A stretch of DNA of 42,187 nucleotides, taken from a virus. The DNA is taken from positions 1-42,187 of IMG/VR virus record IMGVR_UViG_3300047089_000069; one strand, given 5' to 3'. The notes under the pieces were generated by a model. The model did not search any database, was not told the origin of the DNA, and worked only from the letters and a program-made list of their open reading frames with translations. This document shows, in pieces, positions 30,569-39,352 of the stretch. Both the position numbers and the translations under genes were made by a program. Position 1 is the stretch's first letter. Each line of letters opens with the position of its first letter.

Positions 30569-32683
30569 TCAGGGGCATGCACCGGTCGATGCCGTGACGC
30601 TGTTGCCAGTCAGCATGTTGATACTGTAGGGCGGCCCGAGATTCTCCGTCGTGACTGTCGGGGCCGGGCTTCCACGCAAAATGCAATTGGGCACGTTACC
30701 GCTGGGGTCGAGATAGTTCCGGTACCAGTTCATCGTCCCGTAAGTGTCATAGGCAATTTGCATCATGCTGCCTTCCGGGCCTTGCGCGAAGACGATGTTC
30801 GCCCAATTCGTAGAAAACCTGAACGTCGAGTCGTTCATGTTTCCCGCCGGGCCGACCGCATACACCCAGTTGCTGCGGAATTTATACCAGGTGAAAGCCG
30901 CGATGTTCGGGTCAGCCGAGCCCTGGGCGAATGTCGTCAGGTTCTGAAGTGTAGCGTCCGCATTCGCGCCGATCAGCACCTGGTTGCCGCTAGGGGCGGC
31001 CGTCACGAAGGTGATGGTGGTCGGCGACCCTGAAGGCCCCACCAGCATCGTGTTGCCGTTCGCGGCATTGGTCGAGCCCGTGCAGTTGTTGCTAGAGCAA
31101 ATGCGCACCTCGCTCGTCGCCAGGTTGACGATCAGCGTGTTGTTGGTCGCGTCGTAGAGAGTCCAGGTCGAGCCGACCGCGCCCGCCGAGGCGTAAATCT
31201 CCGCAGTGCCTTCGATCGCCGTCAATGTCGCCGGCTGCAGGACGGTGTTGAAGCTCTGGCTGGCGTAAGGAGCCGTTCCTCCGCTGGAGCCGGCCTCGTC
31301 CAGCTCGGTGTGATAGGCGCCCCCGGCCGAGACCGAGCCAATATAGCCAAAGCCCTCCGCGTAATTGAAGTTCAGGATCTTGTTGCCATTGGTCCCCACC
31401 ATGATCGCGCGGCCGTGCAGGTGCAAGAAAACGTTGTAATTCGCCGTGATGTTGTGGTTGGACGCATTCAGTAGGAAGCAGGACTGAACCGGCCCCGCTG
31501 TCGGCGGAGCTGTGTCCGCCTTAACGTCACAATAGTTGTTGCTGTAAACGATGTCGGATGACGTAATCGTCCCACTTTGGCCGGCCATCGAGGCGTTCGC
31601 GCTTGAGTTGCAATAATAGGCGGTGCCATCGGTGCCGTTCTCGAAACGATTATGGGCTACGGTCAGGACGCCGCCCGGCCCCACGACATCGTTGTTTATC
31701 GACAGGCCGACACATCGCCCCGCCGCCGCGAACGACCCAAAATCATAGCCGATGATATTGCCGCCGAGAGTACCCCGGCAAAAGATGTATGTCGGAGCTG
31801 TCGTGTTGCCGTTATTGAGCCCGCAGGTGTTGGCCGCCGGAACGCTATTGGTGTAGGTGATGCCATCGAGCGCCCAATTGGCGACCACGCTCGGATCTTT
31901 CAGCCCGTGCGCCGTCAACGTATAGGCCGACAGCGGGTGGGCGAGCGTATTGAGGTAGGTGATCGAGTAGCCACAACTGTACTCGACGCAGGCGACCTTC
32001 CAGGGCGGGCGGGCCACTGCCGTCATGGCCTGTGAGCCAATGGTGAAGGCGGCATTGAGGGTGTAGGTGGGCCCAGATCCCGCTGTAATGTAGACCCCTG
32101 ACGGAATACCGCTCCCCGTTATCACCTGACCTACGCCCGGCGTCCCGCTGACTGCTGAAGTGGTCAGCGTCGTGCCCGAGATGCTTCCCGTGAACGAAGC
32201 CCGCGTGTAGGTCTGGCCGTTCTGCGGTGCATAGGCGGTGAAGAAGTCGCTATGTTGCACATTGCCACCGGCGACGGCTGTGCCCGAGCCATCCGGCCAC
32301 AGCTCGACGGTGATCGTGCCGGAACCATTGCCACCGGCATTGGTCGCCTGCACCACCGGCGAGAAAACGACGGAGTTCGGCCCGGTCGAGGTGGTGATGG
32401 CCGCTGCCCCGGTTGGCGTGACCGTCATGTTACCCGAGTTGTCGATGGCGAAGTAGCCCGAGCAGCCCGAGCACGAGGTAATCGACCAAGAGGTGGGGGA
32501 GCCAGTGGCGACCGCCTGTCCAAGAACCTGTCCATTGATGGCGGGCGTGTAGGATTGGAAGAAGGTGGTGGCGACGATGGGTGGGGGAGGGCCACCACCT
32601 CCTCCACCGCCTCCGGCTATATGAAACGACGCCTGCGCCGGGGCAAGGCCAAGGAGCAGAGCTGCCGCAAGGAGCCTTCTCAT
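30569..32683 (-). CDS. Signal-peptide beta-helix protein
   Basis: A 704-residue protein starting MRRLLAAALLLGLAPAQA, a clear Sec signal peptide, then a Gly run and PPPP. An Ig/cadherin-like stretch (SYTPAINGQVLGQAVATGSP, then SWSITSCSGCSGYFAI) follows, and the middle shows right-handed beta-helix features with Asn ladders (VYSNNYCD, NASNHNITANYNVF, GTNGNKILNFNY). It has many Cys, unusual for a cytoplasmically assembled virion protein. ATG 32683 overlaps the upstream stop (ATGA). It may be a periplasmic or outer-surface enzyme, or a virion spike. Confidence 0.72.
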   Translation of the reverse strand: MRRLLAAALLLGLAPAQASFHIAGGGGGGGGPPPPIVATTFFQSYTPAINGQVLGQAVATGSPTSWSITSCSGCSGYFAIDNSGNMTVTPTGAAAITTSTGPNSVVFSPVVQATNAGGNGSGTITVELWPDGSGTAVAGGNVQHSDFFTAYAPQNGQTYTRASFTGSISGTTLTTSAVSGTPGVGQVITGSGIPSGVYITAGSGPTYTLNAAFTIGSQAMTAVARPPWKVACVEYSCGYSITYLNTLAHPLSAYTLTAHGLKDPSVVANWALDGITYTNSVPAANTCGLNNGNTTAPTYIFCRGTLGGNIIGYDFGSFAAAGRCVGLSINNDVVGPGGVLTVAHNRFENGTDGTAYYCNSSANASMAGQSGTITSSDIVYSNNYCDVKADTAPPTAGPVQSCFLLNASNHNITANYNVFLHLHGRAIMVGTNGNKILNFNYAEGFGYIGSVSAGGAYHTELDEAGSSGGTAPYASQSFNTVLQPATLTAIEGTAEIYASAGAVGSTWTLYDATNNTLIVNLATSEVRICSSNNCTGSTNAANGNTMLVGPSGSPTTITFVTAAPSGNQVLIGANADATLQNLTTFAQGSADPNIAAFTWYKFRSNWVYAVGPAGNMNDSTFRFSTNWANIVFAQGPEGSMMQIAYDTYGTMNWYRNYLDPSGNVPNCILRGSPAPTVTTENLGPPYSINMLTGNSVTASTGACP

Positions 32684-34080
32684 TGGATCACCGCGACCAT
32701 GCCGAGCTTGAGCGTCACCAGCGCCGCGCTCGTGCCACTCGGAAGCGTCGAGTAGTTGATGAGGCTCGCGGCCGCCGGCGCGTAAGTGTGGGTGGTGTCG
32801 TTGCAGCTCAGCGCCGCCGAGCCGACCGTGCAGGTGACGGCCTGATCCGCCGGAGTGCCGATAGGGCCGCCCCGCACCGTGAAGGCTCTGGTGATCGCAC
32901 CGCCAGGAGCCGCGCCCTGCGCCTCGTAAAGGTTGCGCAAGGTCATGGTGACAGCCGGCAATGCAGGCACGATGGCGAACACAGGCGCCTCGGCCGTATC
33001 GTTGCCGAACGCCATCCCGATAATCGACATGTAATGCACCAGGGTCGTCGCCGGCACCGCGTTGTCCACGCTCATCAGGATCGACTGATTGGTCGAGGAG
33101 GGTATCCAGCGCAAGCCGAAGCCCACCTGGCCGGCAGTCGGCGCCGAGCCGCCCTGACAGGTCACTGTCGGGTTGGTTCCTGTCCCGCCCGAGGGGCAAA
33201 ATTGCAGCGACACCAGATCGGTCGGGGCGACGCTGACCGATATCCCCGATGCCGACGAGTCGCACGTCTGGGTGCCCGAGGTCGTGCAGCCCAGGCAGTT
33301 GGTGCCGACCGTGCAGCCCGCAGGCGCCGGCGCGCCGTTTTTGTAGAGGGTGTATTGATAGCTCCCGGCTCCCGACGAGGCCGACTGGCGGATGTAAAGC
33401 TTGTCGATGGTGCCGCTCGCGGGAACGAGCGACGAGGAATTGGCCTCGGTGGCATTATTGTAGCTCACGCCGATGGCCAGATAGCCCGCCACCGTCGTCG
33501 ACAGGTTGGCCTGGATGGCGCCCCCGAACAGCGGACTTTCCTGCCCCACACCCGACTTGAAGGTCGCCGACATCTGAACCGCGGCGGTCTGTGCGGTCGG
33601 CGTGGCGGCCGGCACGAACTGCCAGGCGAGCAGATCACCGGGAACTACGCTGACCCCATGGCCGTTACCGGTGTCGGCGCAGTTCTGCGTCCCGCTTTGC
33701 ACGGTGCAGGTCAGAGCCGTGACTGACCCGGCCTTGTTGAGCGAAACAGCCCACGATCCCGGAGTCGGGTTCGTGGGAAAGTTGACCTCCAAGTTATCGA
33801 TCGTGCCGTTGACCGCGATCGGCAGCTGCCTGAGGCTGACCGTGGCGTTATAGAGGTTCGAGCCCTCGTTCGAGACAAGGCTGGCGTAATTGGTCACCGA
33901 GATGGATGGAGTGACCGTGGCCGAGCCACCGGGCGTCATGATGGCCGAGACCATCTGCACGGCAGGAGCGCCAAGCGTGGCAGGACCGGCGTTCAGCAGC
34001 AGCATGGTGCCCGCGCTCGCGGGCGAAGCCGCCAGGCCGAGAGCGACTGCTGCAGCTGCGAGCAGCCTATTGCTGAACAT
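32680..34080 (-). CDS. Signal-peptide beta-rich protein
   Basis: This 466-residue protein starts MFSNRLLAAAAVALGLAAS then PASAGT, a typical signal peptide with an AxA cleavage site. The rest is Thr/Ser/Gly/Ala-rich with repeated …SATVTPSISVTNYASLV… and …TVTCQGG… segments, and Cys pairs (CTVGTNCLGC). Two related halves are suggested by recurring GTIDNLEVN/GTIDKLYIR motifs. ATG 34080 overlaps the previous gene by 14 bp. I do not recognise a family. Confidence 0.72.
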   Translation of the reverse strand: MFSNRLLAAAAVALGLAASPASAGTMLLLNAGPATLGAPAVQMVSAIMTPGGSATVTPSISVTNYASLVSNEGSNLYNATVSLRQLPIAVNGTIDNLEVNFPTNPTPGSWAVSLNKAGSVTALTCTVQSGTQNCADTGNGHGVSVVPGDLLAWQFVPAATPTAQTAAVQMSATFKSGVGQESPLFGGAIQANLSTTVAGYLAIGVSYNNATEANSSSLVPASGTIDKLYIRQSASSGAGSYQYTLYKNGAPAPAGCTVGTNCLGCTTSGTQTCDSSASGISVSVAPTDLVSLQFCPSGGTGTNPTVTCQGGSAPTAGQVGFGLRWIPSSTNQSILMSVDNAVPATTLVHYMSIIGMAFGNDTAEAPVFAIVPALPAVTMTLRNLYEAQGAAPGGAITRAFTVRGGPIGTPADQAVTCTVGSAALSCNDTTHTYAPAAASLINYSTLPSGTSAALVTLKLGMVAVIQ

Positions 34081-35128
34081 AGGTGATGTTCCCCGAGAGC
34101 TGCGCGGTCGACGACTGGAACAGGCAAAGGTAGTTGGCGTTGTTCGCCGTCTGGGCAACGGTGCCGGTCCCGGAGCCCATCTGCCAGCCGGCATTAGCGA
34201 CGAGCGGGATGCCATTGGCGGCCGTCGTCGAGCCCACCACGGCGGCCGGCGATGCACAGCTGGAGTTAGTACCCTCGATGAAGGAAACCGCCGCCACGCC
34301 GCCCGACACGACCAGCGACGAGCAAACATAGATTTTCTTGGCGCTGACACCCGCGACCAACTGGGTTGTACCGGCGGCGGTCGAGATAGGGAAGTTGGCT
34401 TTGAGGGAGCCGAAGCAGGGATCGGCGCCAGAAGCGGCGACGTTGTTGACCGGAGCGCCGGCCGTCGTGTTCAGCGTTGTCAGATTGGTGGCGATACGCG
34501 CCAGCCGCTGCTCCGTCGTGCAGCCGGTGCCGGCATCCGTGCCGCAGGCCGTGTCAGCCTTCGCCCCTTGCGTGGCGTCGCCGCCGTCGATGATGGTCGC
34601 CGCGCCGCCACCCGTTCCGCCCCCACCGCCCCCTGTGCCGGTCGGCAAGCCCGAACCGCCCACCATGTTGACGGTGGTGGTCGAGGCTGTAGTGATGCAG
34701 CTCAGCTGTGTGGCCGCGCCAACCGTGAAGGCGAACCAGCCGCCATTCGGCGATATTGGCTGCCAGGCTGTCGTGGTCGCGGCTCCCAGCGCACAATAGG
34801 CAATGTTGGTCGTGCCCACATTTGACGCCACGACCACGCTGCCGGCCGGCAGCGTCCCGGTCACGCCGCCCGTCGTCACCGCGATCGGCGTGCCGACCGT
34901 TGCAGGCTGGAAGCCGGCGGTACCGCCGCCGCCTCCTCCTCCAGCCCCGCATTGCTGCCCGTGCTGGTCATAGGTCAGCGTCGAAGGGCCACTGGCAGTG
35001 AGAGGGCCAAAAGTCCCATCGCAGGCCGTCACATAGCGATAGGTCGGCGTGCCGCCATCGGCGCCCGCCGCTTGCGGCAGGCATGCGAGCGCGACCGCTG
35101 CCAAGGCGGCATAGAGCCATCTGATCAT
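34067..35128 (-). CDS. Signal-peptide Gly-rich protein
   Basis: A 353-residue protein with an N-terminal signal peptide (MIRWLYAALAAVALACLPQ, then AAGA). Two Gly runs split a beta-rich protein with Thr/Ala segments (VTTGGVTGTLPAGSVVVASN; TQLVAGVSAKKIYVCSSLVV). AGGAGAG precedes ATG 35128. Cys residues are paired, as in exported proteins. It is the first of three consecutive exported-protein genes, each overlapping the next, so they are probably made as a set. Confidence 0.72.
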   Translation of the reverse strand: MIRWLYAALAAVALACLPQAAGADGGTPTYRYVTACDGTFGPLTASGPSTLTYDQHGQQCGAGGGGGGGTAGFQPATVGTPIAVTTGGVTGTLPAGSVVVASNVGTTNIAYCALGAATTTAWQPISPNGGWFAFTVGAATQLSCITTASTTTVNMVGGSGLPTGTGGGGGGTGGGAATIIDGGDATQGAKADTACGTDAGTGCTTEQRLARIATNLTTLNTTAGAPVNNVAASGADPCFGSLKANFPISTAAGTTQLVAGVSAKKIYVCSSLVVSGGVAAVSFIEGTNSSCASPAAVVGSTTAANGIPLVANAGWQMGSGTGTVAQTANNANYLCLFQSSTAQLSGNITYVQQ

Positions 35129-35179
35129 GGGGACTCTCCTAAGAGCGCTTTTTGGCGAGCGCCTTACAGGTAATCAGAA

Positions 35180-35599
35180 TTATTTAGGTGCAGCCTCGCC
35201 TTCGCCCGGCACCTTCACCCAAACCCACCTCGACATCTGTGGGGACCAGGCCCAGACCCAATGCCCGCTGTCGTCGGGCAGTTGCGTCGGCGGCGGCTCG
35301 GTCGGCGGCTCGATCGGCACGACGGGAACCTGCGCCCACGGCGGGCTATAACCAGGGTCGACAGGCGGTCTCACCTGCGCCCATGGAGGACTGTAGCCAG
35401 GGTCGACCGGCGGCCGGATCTGCGCCCACGGCGGCGAGTAACCAGGATCGACTGGCCCCGGCGGCACCTGCGCCCATGGCGGCGAATAGCCGGGATCGAC
35501 CGGCCCGCCGGGGACAACCGGCGGAAGTGTCGAGTCGGCCGGCACTCCCAAAATTGAGACTGTCTGGCCGGGTTTAACTGTGATGGTCGCGGATGCCAT
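35180..35599 (-). CDS. Pro-rich tandem-repeat phage protein
   Basis: The 139-residue protein starts ASATITVKPGQTVSILGVPA and then has four to five copies of a ~17-residue unit PVDPGYSPPWAQ(V/I)(R/P)P, followed by a conserved end (SGHWVWAWSPQMSRWVWVKV). Similar proteins occur in alphaproteobacterial podoviruses between head and tail genes, probably as virion or surface decoration. The repeat DNA spans about 35325-35510 and could expand or contract by slippage. No enzymatic motif. Confidence 0.78.
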   Translation of the reverse strand: MASATITVKPGQTVSILGVPADSTLPPVVPGGPVDPGYSPPWAQVPPGPVDPGYSPPWAQIRPPVDPGYSPPWAQVRPPVDPGYSPPWAQVPVVPIEPPTEPPPTQLPDDSGHWVWAWSPQMSRWVWVKVPGEGEAAPK

Positions 35600-35633
35600 T
35601 GTGAATCCCTTTCGGTGTTGATTGGACTAGGGC

Positions 35634-35721
35634 GGGGAGGCCCCTAGAAGCGACTCATAGGGGCCTCCCCTACCTCTGCGAAGGGTCACTTATGGGGGGC
35701 AAGGGCGAACCGTCGCAGAGG
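35634..35721. repeat. Two strong inverted repeats in the leader of the repeat-protein gene
   Basis: GGGGAGGCCCCTA (35634-35646) pairs perfectly with its complement at 35658-35670. CCTCTGCGA (35673-35681) pairs with TCGCAGAGG (35713-35721). Neither has a T-tract on the minus strand. They separate the PEP-CTERM gene from the repeat-protein gene and could protect or process the transcript. Confidence 0.7.
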
Positions 35722-35738
35722 ATGGCAGAGCCGGCAGC

Positions 35739-36368
35739 TCAGGCCGCCACAAGCCGCCGGCGCCGGTAACCAGCGAAGCCCAGCGTAGCAAATCCAAGCA
35801 GCATCATGGCCCAGGTGGCTGGTTCGGGCACCGCGCCCGACATCGTCGAGAACTCGATCTGCTTCAGCTCCTTGAAACCGCCAGCCTCGAAAACCCCGAC
35901 CGACTTGATCGTCTCGCCGTCGTTCGAGATGATGCCAACACGGGTGAAATCATCGTCTTTGCCACTGTCAAAGGTGAACGTTTGGGCGGGGTTTCCCTGG
36001 TCGTCCTGGACCACGAAGGTGAACTTCCCGGCGGTGACGAGCTGCCCCCGAAGGCTAAAATCGTTGAACTTCAGCGGGTCTTCCGGCGTGAACGTCGCGG
36101 CGGTGAGGGTGCCGCCTTTGATGGGGACGATATTCGAGAACCCGTTTCCCGTGTCCACGGCGCCGACCGTGTTGATATCGATGAAAATCCCCGAGTGCTG
36201 GCTGTTCACCTCGCCCTTGAAATCGAACACGTCCTTGTTGTCGTTGTCGATGAAGAGCTTTTTCGAGTTGTCGAAATTTGTCTCAAGCACAAAGGTAGCC
36301 GAAGCCGGGGACGCGGCACTCAGCGCCAGGGCGGCACCGATCAGGCAGGCGAAGGTCTTAGCGCTCAT
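35739..36368 (-). CDS. PEP-CTERM sorting-signal protein
   Basis: This 209-residue exported protein starts MSAKTFACLIGAALALSAAS, then PASA as cleavage site, and ends with a PEP-CTERM signal: VPEPATWAMMLLGFATLGF and then AGYRRRRLVAA. Exosortase/archaeosortase-type systems recognise PEP, anchor by the helix and retain the basic tail. The 'PEPxxWA' version is typical of alphaproteobacteria. The body is beta-rich and Asp-rich (NFDNSKKLFIDNDNKDVFDF). A terminator lies 18 bp upstream and hairpins lie downstream, so it looks like an inserted cargo gene needing host exosortase. Function in infection is unknown. Confidence 0.88.
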   Translation of the reverse strand: MSAKTFACLIGAALALSAASPASATFVLETNFDNSKKLFIDNDNKDVFDFKGEVNSQHSGIFIDINTVGAVDTGNGFSNIVPIKGGTLTAATFTPEDPLKFNDFSLRGQLVTAGKFTFVVQDDQGNPAQTFTFDSGKDDDFTRVGIISNDGETIKSVGVFEAGGFKELKQIEFSTMSGAVPEPATWAMMLLGFATLGFAGYRRRRLVAA

Positions 36369-36385
36369 TTGCCGTTCTTTCCCAT

Positions 36386-36412
36386 GAAAAAGCCGGCCAC
36401 AGGGGCCGGCTT
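36386..36412 (-). terminator. Leftward terminator ahead of the PEP-CTERM gene
   Basis: AAGCCGGCC (minus strand from 36412) pairs with GGCCGGCTT and is followed by TTTTT. It would stop transcription from the portal side just before the PEP-CTERM gene, so that gene needs read-through or its own promoter. None is obvious in 36413-36480. Confidence 0.75.
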
Positions 36413-36480
36413 GATTGCGCTGATTAGAGGCTCAGCGGTGGCCTATTGGCGGCGCTCCTGGTGCGGCCGAGAATGATGCC

Positions 36481-36681
36481 TTATTTCGGCTCGTCCTTCA
36501 TGCGCAGCACCTCGTCGGCGATGCGACGCTGCTCCTCGGGACTGTTGGGCTTGGGCGCCGGCTTCCTGTCGTAGCCAAATGCCTTGGCCGCCGCCTTGGC
36601 CGCCGCCTTGCTCTCGGCCGGCGTCAGCATCGGCGTCTCGTCCTCAGTCTGGTCCAGCCAGGGCGCCATGTATTCGATCAT
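36481..36681 (-). CDS. Small hypothetical protein
   Basis: This is a 66-residue protein with an acidic start (MIEYMAPWLDQTEDETPML), then an Ala/Lys helix (ESKAAAKAAAKAFGYDRKP) and a basic Pro-rich end. ATG 36681 follows GGGGG by about six bases. A longer frame would extend far into the upstream gene, which already overlaps by 38 bp. It may be a small head protein or chaperone. Family unknown. Confidence 0.62.
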   Translation of the reverse strand: MIEYMAPWLDQTEDETPMLTPAESKAAAKAAAKAFGYDRKPAPKPNSPEEQRRIADEVLRMKDEPK

Positions 36682-39067
36682 CTGAAACCCCCTTCGACCT
36701 GGCGAGGTCGCGGTGCGCGGTTGCATAGTCAACGTTTAGGCCTTCGCTAGGCTTGCCGCCGAGCTTAGCATACAGATCCTTTTCTGGATACCACAGCGTC
36801 GCCTGCAGGTCCGCGTTGGTCATGTGGATGCCGTGGTCGGCCAGGATCTCCCGCGCCCGCTGGGTGACCGCCCGCATCCAGTTGCGCTGACCGCCGCCGG
36901 TCGGCGCCTCGTTGATGCCGACAATGGCGTCGCGATAGGCGATGGCAGCCTTGGCAAGCTCGGATTTCTCGTAAAGGCCGCCAGGGTTGCGCTTCGAGAT
37001 GTAGTCCTTCCCGAACTTCGAGTAGTGGCGCTCATGCGCCGCCGCGACGTCGGCCGCGCGCTGGAAGAGCGCCGGCGCCGTTTTTGGCACCGACTTGGCC
37101 GCAAGGGCTTGGATCTCTGGCGGCAAGCTCGTGTTGCCGGCTGCCGACGCCAGCTCCGCCTCCAGCCTGGCTCGCTGCTTCACGGTGTCGCGAAGCCCGA
37201 TAAGGTTACCGGTCGTGCGCCCAAACTTGCGCATCCACCACAAGTCGAAGGTCGTGGGATCGAAATTCCCGGAGAGGTTCTGGTAAAAACCACCCCCGAT
37301 CTTGGGCCCCAGAATGGCCGAGCCATGCACGAGGGTGTCGGCGTTCTCGCCCTCGATCTTGTAACCCATCTTGTTCCAGTCCCTCACGGGACGCTGCGCG
37401 CTCAGCAGCTCGGTCACGCCCTCGGGACCCATGGCGTCGAGCAGATCGTTGATCTTGCCAAGGTTCGTCCTCATGGCCGGCCCGTTCTTGGCCTTGGCCT
37501 CGATGTCCGCCGCGTCGAAGCGACCGCCATTCGCCTTGAAGCGACTGTAAACCTCGTCAGCAAGCTTCACATTCGAGGGCACCGTCTCGCCCTGGCTGGT
37601 GATGGCGAGCGCCGCCCGGTAAGCCGTCGCCGCGTGCGGATCTGTGGCGATCTCCGGATGCATGGTCGACGCGATAGCCATCGCGTCCTGAAACTTCTTC
37701 GAATACCAGTCGACCGAGGTGAAGCCGCCGCGCCGCATCGCCTCCCTGGCCTCCGAGGCGAGGTTGCGAGCGAGCAGCTCGTCGGTGTTGCCGAGCGAGC
37801 CGAGCGGCTGACCAGGCTTGCTGTTGGCCATGATCTGGCTGGTCACAGGGTCGGGGCCAACGATGCGACCACCCTTGACCCCCATCTGCCGCAGGGCGTC
37901 CTGGGCACGCTGATCCAGCTCCGCACCGATCGTCTCAACATCGCGCTTGCGCGGCTTGTAGGGGGCCGGCGTGTCTGGGTGCAGGATGTCGTTGACCGTC
38001 AGCGCCGCCTCGTCGGGGTGCATGTCGTCGAGATGCGGCGAGAACGGGTTCTCTTGCCGCAGCAGCGGCACCGAGCGGTCGACCGGCGGGCGATTACCGC
38101 CGATCCCGAGGCGGCCGATGCCGGGCACCTCGTTAGGCGCCAGGCTCGCGCCCAGGCCTTCAGCTGCCTGCGGCAGCGCATTGGCGCCCGGCGCCTCCAA
38201 GGTCTTACCAAGACCCGCAGCCTCGCGCCTGGCGGCAAGCTTCTCGGCCGCCGTCATCGCCTTGCCGGCGACCCTCTCGCCCGCCCCGACGCCTGGCAGC
38301 GCTCCCAAGGCCGCCAGACCGGCGCCCGCGAGGTCGCCCCGGCTCCAGCTCTGGCCGACATCGGCGATTGAGCCGGCCGGCGTCATGCCGACAAGACTCG
38401 GGATGGCGCCCGCGGTCTGCGCCAGCCCCGAGCCTGGCGGCGCCGCCTGGCGCAAGGACGCCTCCAATCCCTTCTGCCAGTCTGGCGGCTGCGGCCCGAC
38501 CGAAGCCTCGACCGTCGCCGGGTCTTGCCAGGTCGGCATGGCCTGAGGCGCCGCCGGCGCCGGCATGGCCGGGAACTCGGGGCCGCCGCCGGCCGCCTGC
38601 AAGGCCTGCTGGAAGCTCATGTCCTGCGCCGACTGCGCGTAGGGCCAGAAGGGCTGGCCCGGCTCATGCTGCAGGAAGGCATCGTCGGCGCCTGGCGTGC
38701 CCACCTGCAGCGGCGCGGCCGCCATACGCTCCTGGGCTCGCTGCGCAGTCGGCGTCGCCAGCGGGTCCGGCACGTTGAAGGGCGACCCGGCGGGACGCGG
38801 CGGAAACCAGGTGTCGGCGAGTCCACCCAGATCAGAGCTTGCCAGATCATTTCCAGAACCTGCAGCGGCCGGCTGCAGGTTCGGAGAACGTTCCGGTGCC
38901 GGCGCCATGTCGGGCGCGATCGGCGCCGGCGCCGTCGAGGGGCGCGCCTGCACCGGGACGATCAGCGGCTCGTGCGCATGCGGCGCGAACCAGGGATCGT
39001 GCGCGACCGGCTCCAGCGCCTGGGCATAAGGGTCATGCCCGACCGGCTGCAGCGCATATTCGGCCAT
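36644..39067 (-). CDS. Large virion-region protein, function unknown
   Basis: An 807-residue protein with a Pro/Ala-rich N-terminal ~330 residues and a folded C-terminal domain (about 330-800). The domain contains RPVRDWNKMGYKIEGENADT, then GSAILGPKIGGGFYQNLSG, DLWWMRKFGRTTGNLIGLRD, and NLWYPEKDLYAKLG-type ends. This domain recurs in phage and some bacterial proteins (I believe a DUF7178-like family), but its activity is unknown. ATG 39067 has GAGGGG five to six bases upstream and is preferred to GTG 39073. Its position next to portal suggests a virion or injected protein. Confidence 0.7.
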   Translation of the reverse strand: MAEYALQPVGHDPYAQALEPVAHDPWFAPHAHEPLIVPVQARPSTAPAPIAPDMAPAPERSPNLQPAAAGSGNDLASSDLGGLADTWFPPRPAGSPFNVPDPLATPTAQRAQERMAAAPLQVGTPGADDAFLQHEPGQPFWPYAQSAQDMSFQQALQAAGGGPEFPAMPAPAAPQAMPTWQDPATVEASVGPQPPDWQKGLEASLRQAAPPGSGLAQTAGAIPSLVGMTPAGSIADVGQSWSRGDLAGAGLAALGALPGVGAGERVAGKAMTAAEKLAARREAAGLGKTLEAPGANALPQAAEGLGASLAPNEVPGIGRLGIGGNRPPVDRSVPLLRQENPFSPHLDDMHPDEAALTVNDILHPDTPAPYKPRKRDVETIGAELDQRAQDALRQMGVKGGRIVGPDPVTSQIMANSKPGQPLGSLGNTDELLARNLASEAREAMRRGGFTSVDWYSKKFQDAMAIASTMHPEIATDPHAATAYRAALAITSQGETVPSNVKLADEVYSRFKANGGRFDAADIEAKAKNGPAMRTNLGKINDLLDAMGPEGVTELLSAQRPVRDWNKMGYKIEGENADTLVHGSAILGPKIGGGFYQNLSGNFDPTTFDLWWMRKFGRTTGNLIGLRDTVKQRARLEAELASAAGNTSLPPEIQALAAKSVPKTAPALFQRAADVAAAHERHYSKFGKDYISKRNPGGLYEKSELAKAAIAYRDAIVGINEAPTGGGQRNWMRAVTQRAREILADHGIHMTNADLQATLWYPEKDLYAKLGGKPSEGLNVDYATAHRDLARSKGVSDDRIHGALAGPD

Positions 39068-39127
39068 CAGCACCCCTCGCAGATGTCAGGCGGCGCGGGC
39101 GGGATGACCACACGATCCGGCACCTGG

Positions 39128-39343
39128 CTAACGGATGAACGCCGGTCGAAGACTGCCTCCCGCGAGCAGGGTCAGGGCGCCGATAATGATGAGCAAGAGC
39201 ACGATGAACCAGATGCCCTGCTCGATCCTTGGCGGGATCTCGGTGATGAAGTGATTGATCCCGTAGAGCACGAGCCAGATGACGCCGGCCAAACAGATGG
39301 CCCCGATCAGGAGCCACAGCACTTCGATGGCGATGGCGATCAT
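39128..39343 (-). CDS. Two-TM small membrane protein
   Basis: A 71-residue protein with two membrane helices: IAIAIEVLWLLIGAICLAGV plus continuing hydrophobic residues, and GIWFIVLLLIIIGALTLLAG. A short amphipathic loop (NHFITEIPPRIEQ) separates them. It could be a holin by topology, but it lies next to the portal gene rather than the endolysin, where similar small proteins of unknown role are found in related phages. Confidence 0.7.
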   Translation of the reverse strand: MIAIAIEVLWLLIGAICLAGVIWLVLYGINHFITEIPPRIEQGIWFIVLLLIIIGALTLLAGGSLRPAFIR

Positions 39344-39352
39344 GGCGTCACC

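Noticed and set aside
36824-38371. 515-residue plus-strand ORF
   Set aside because: Shadow of the 807-residue minus-strand gene; His/Arg-rich composition and no ribosome-binding site.
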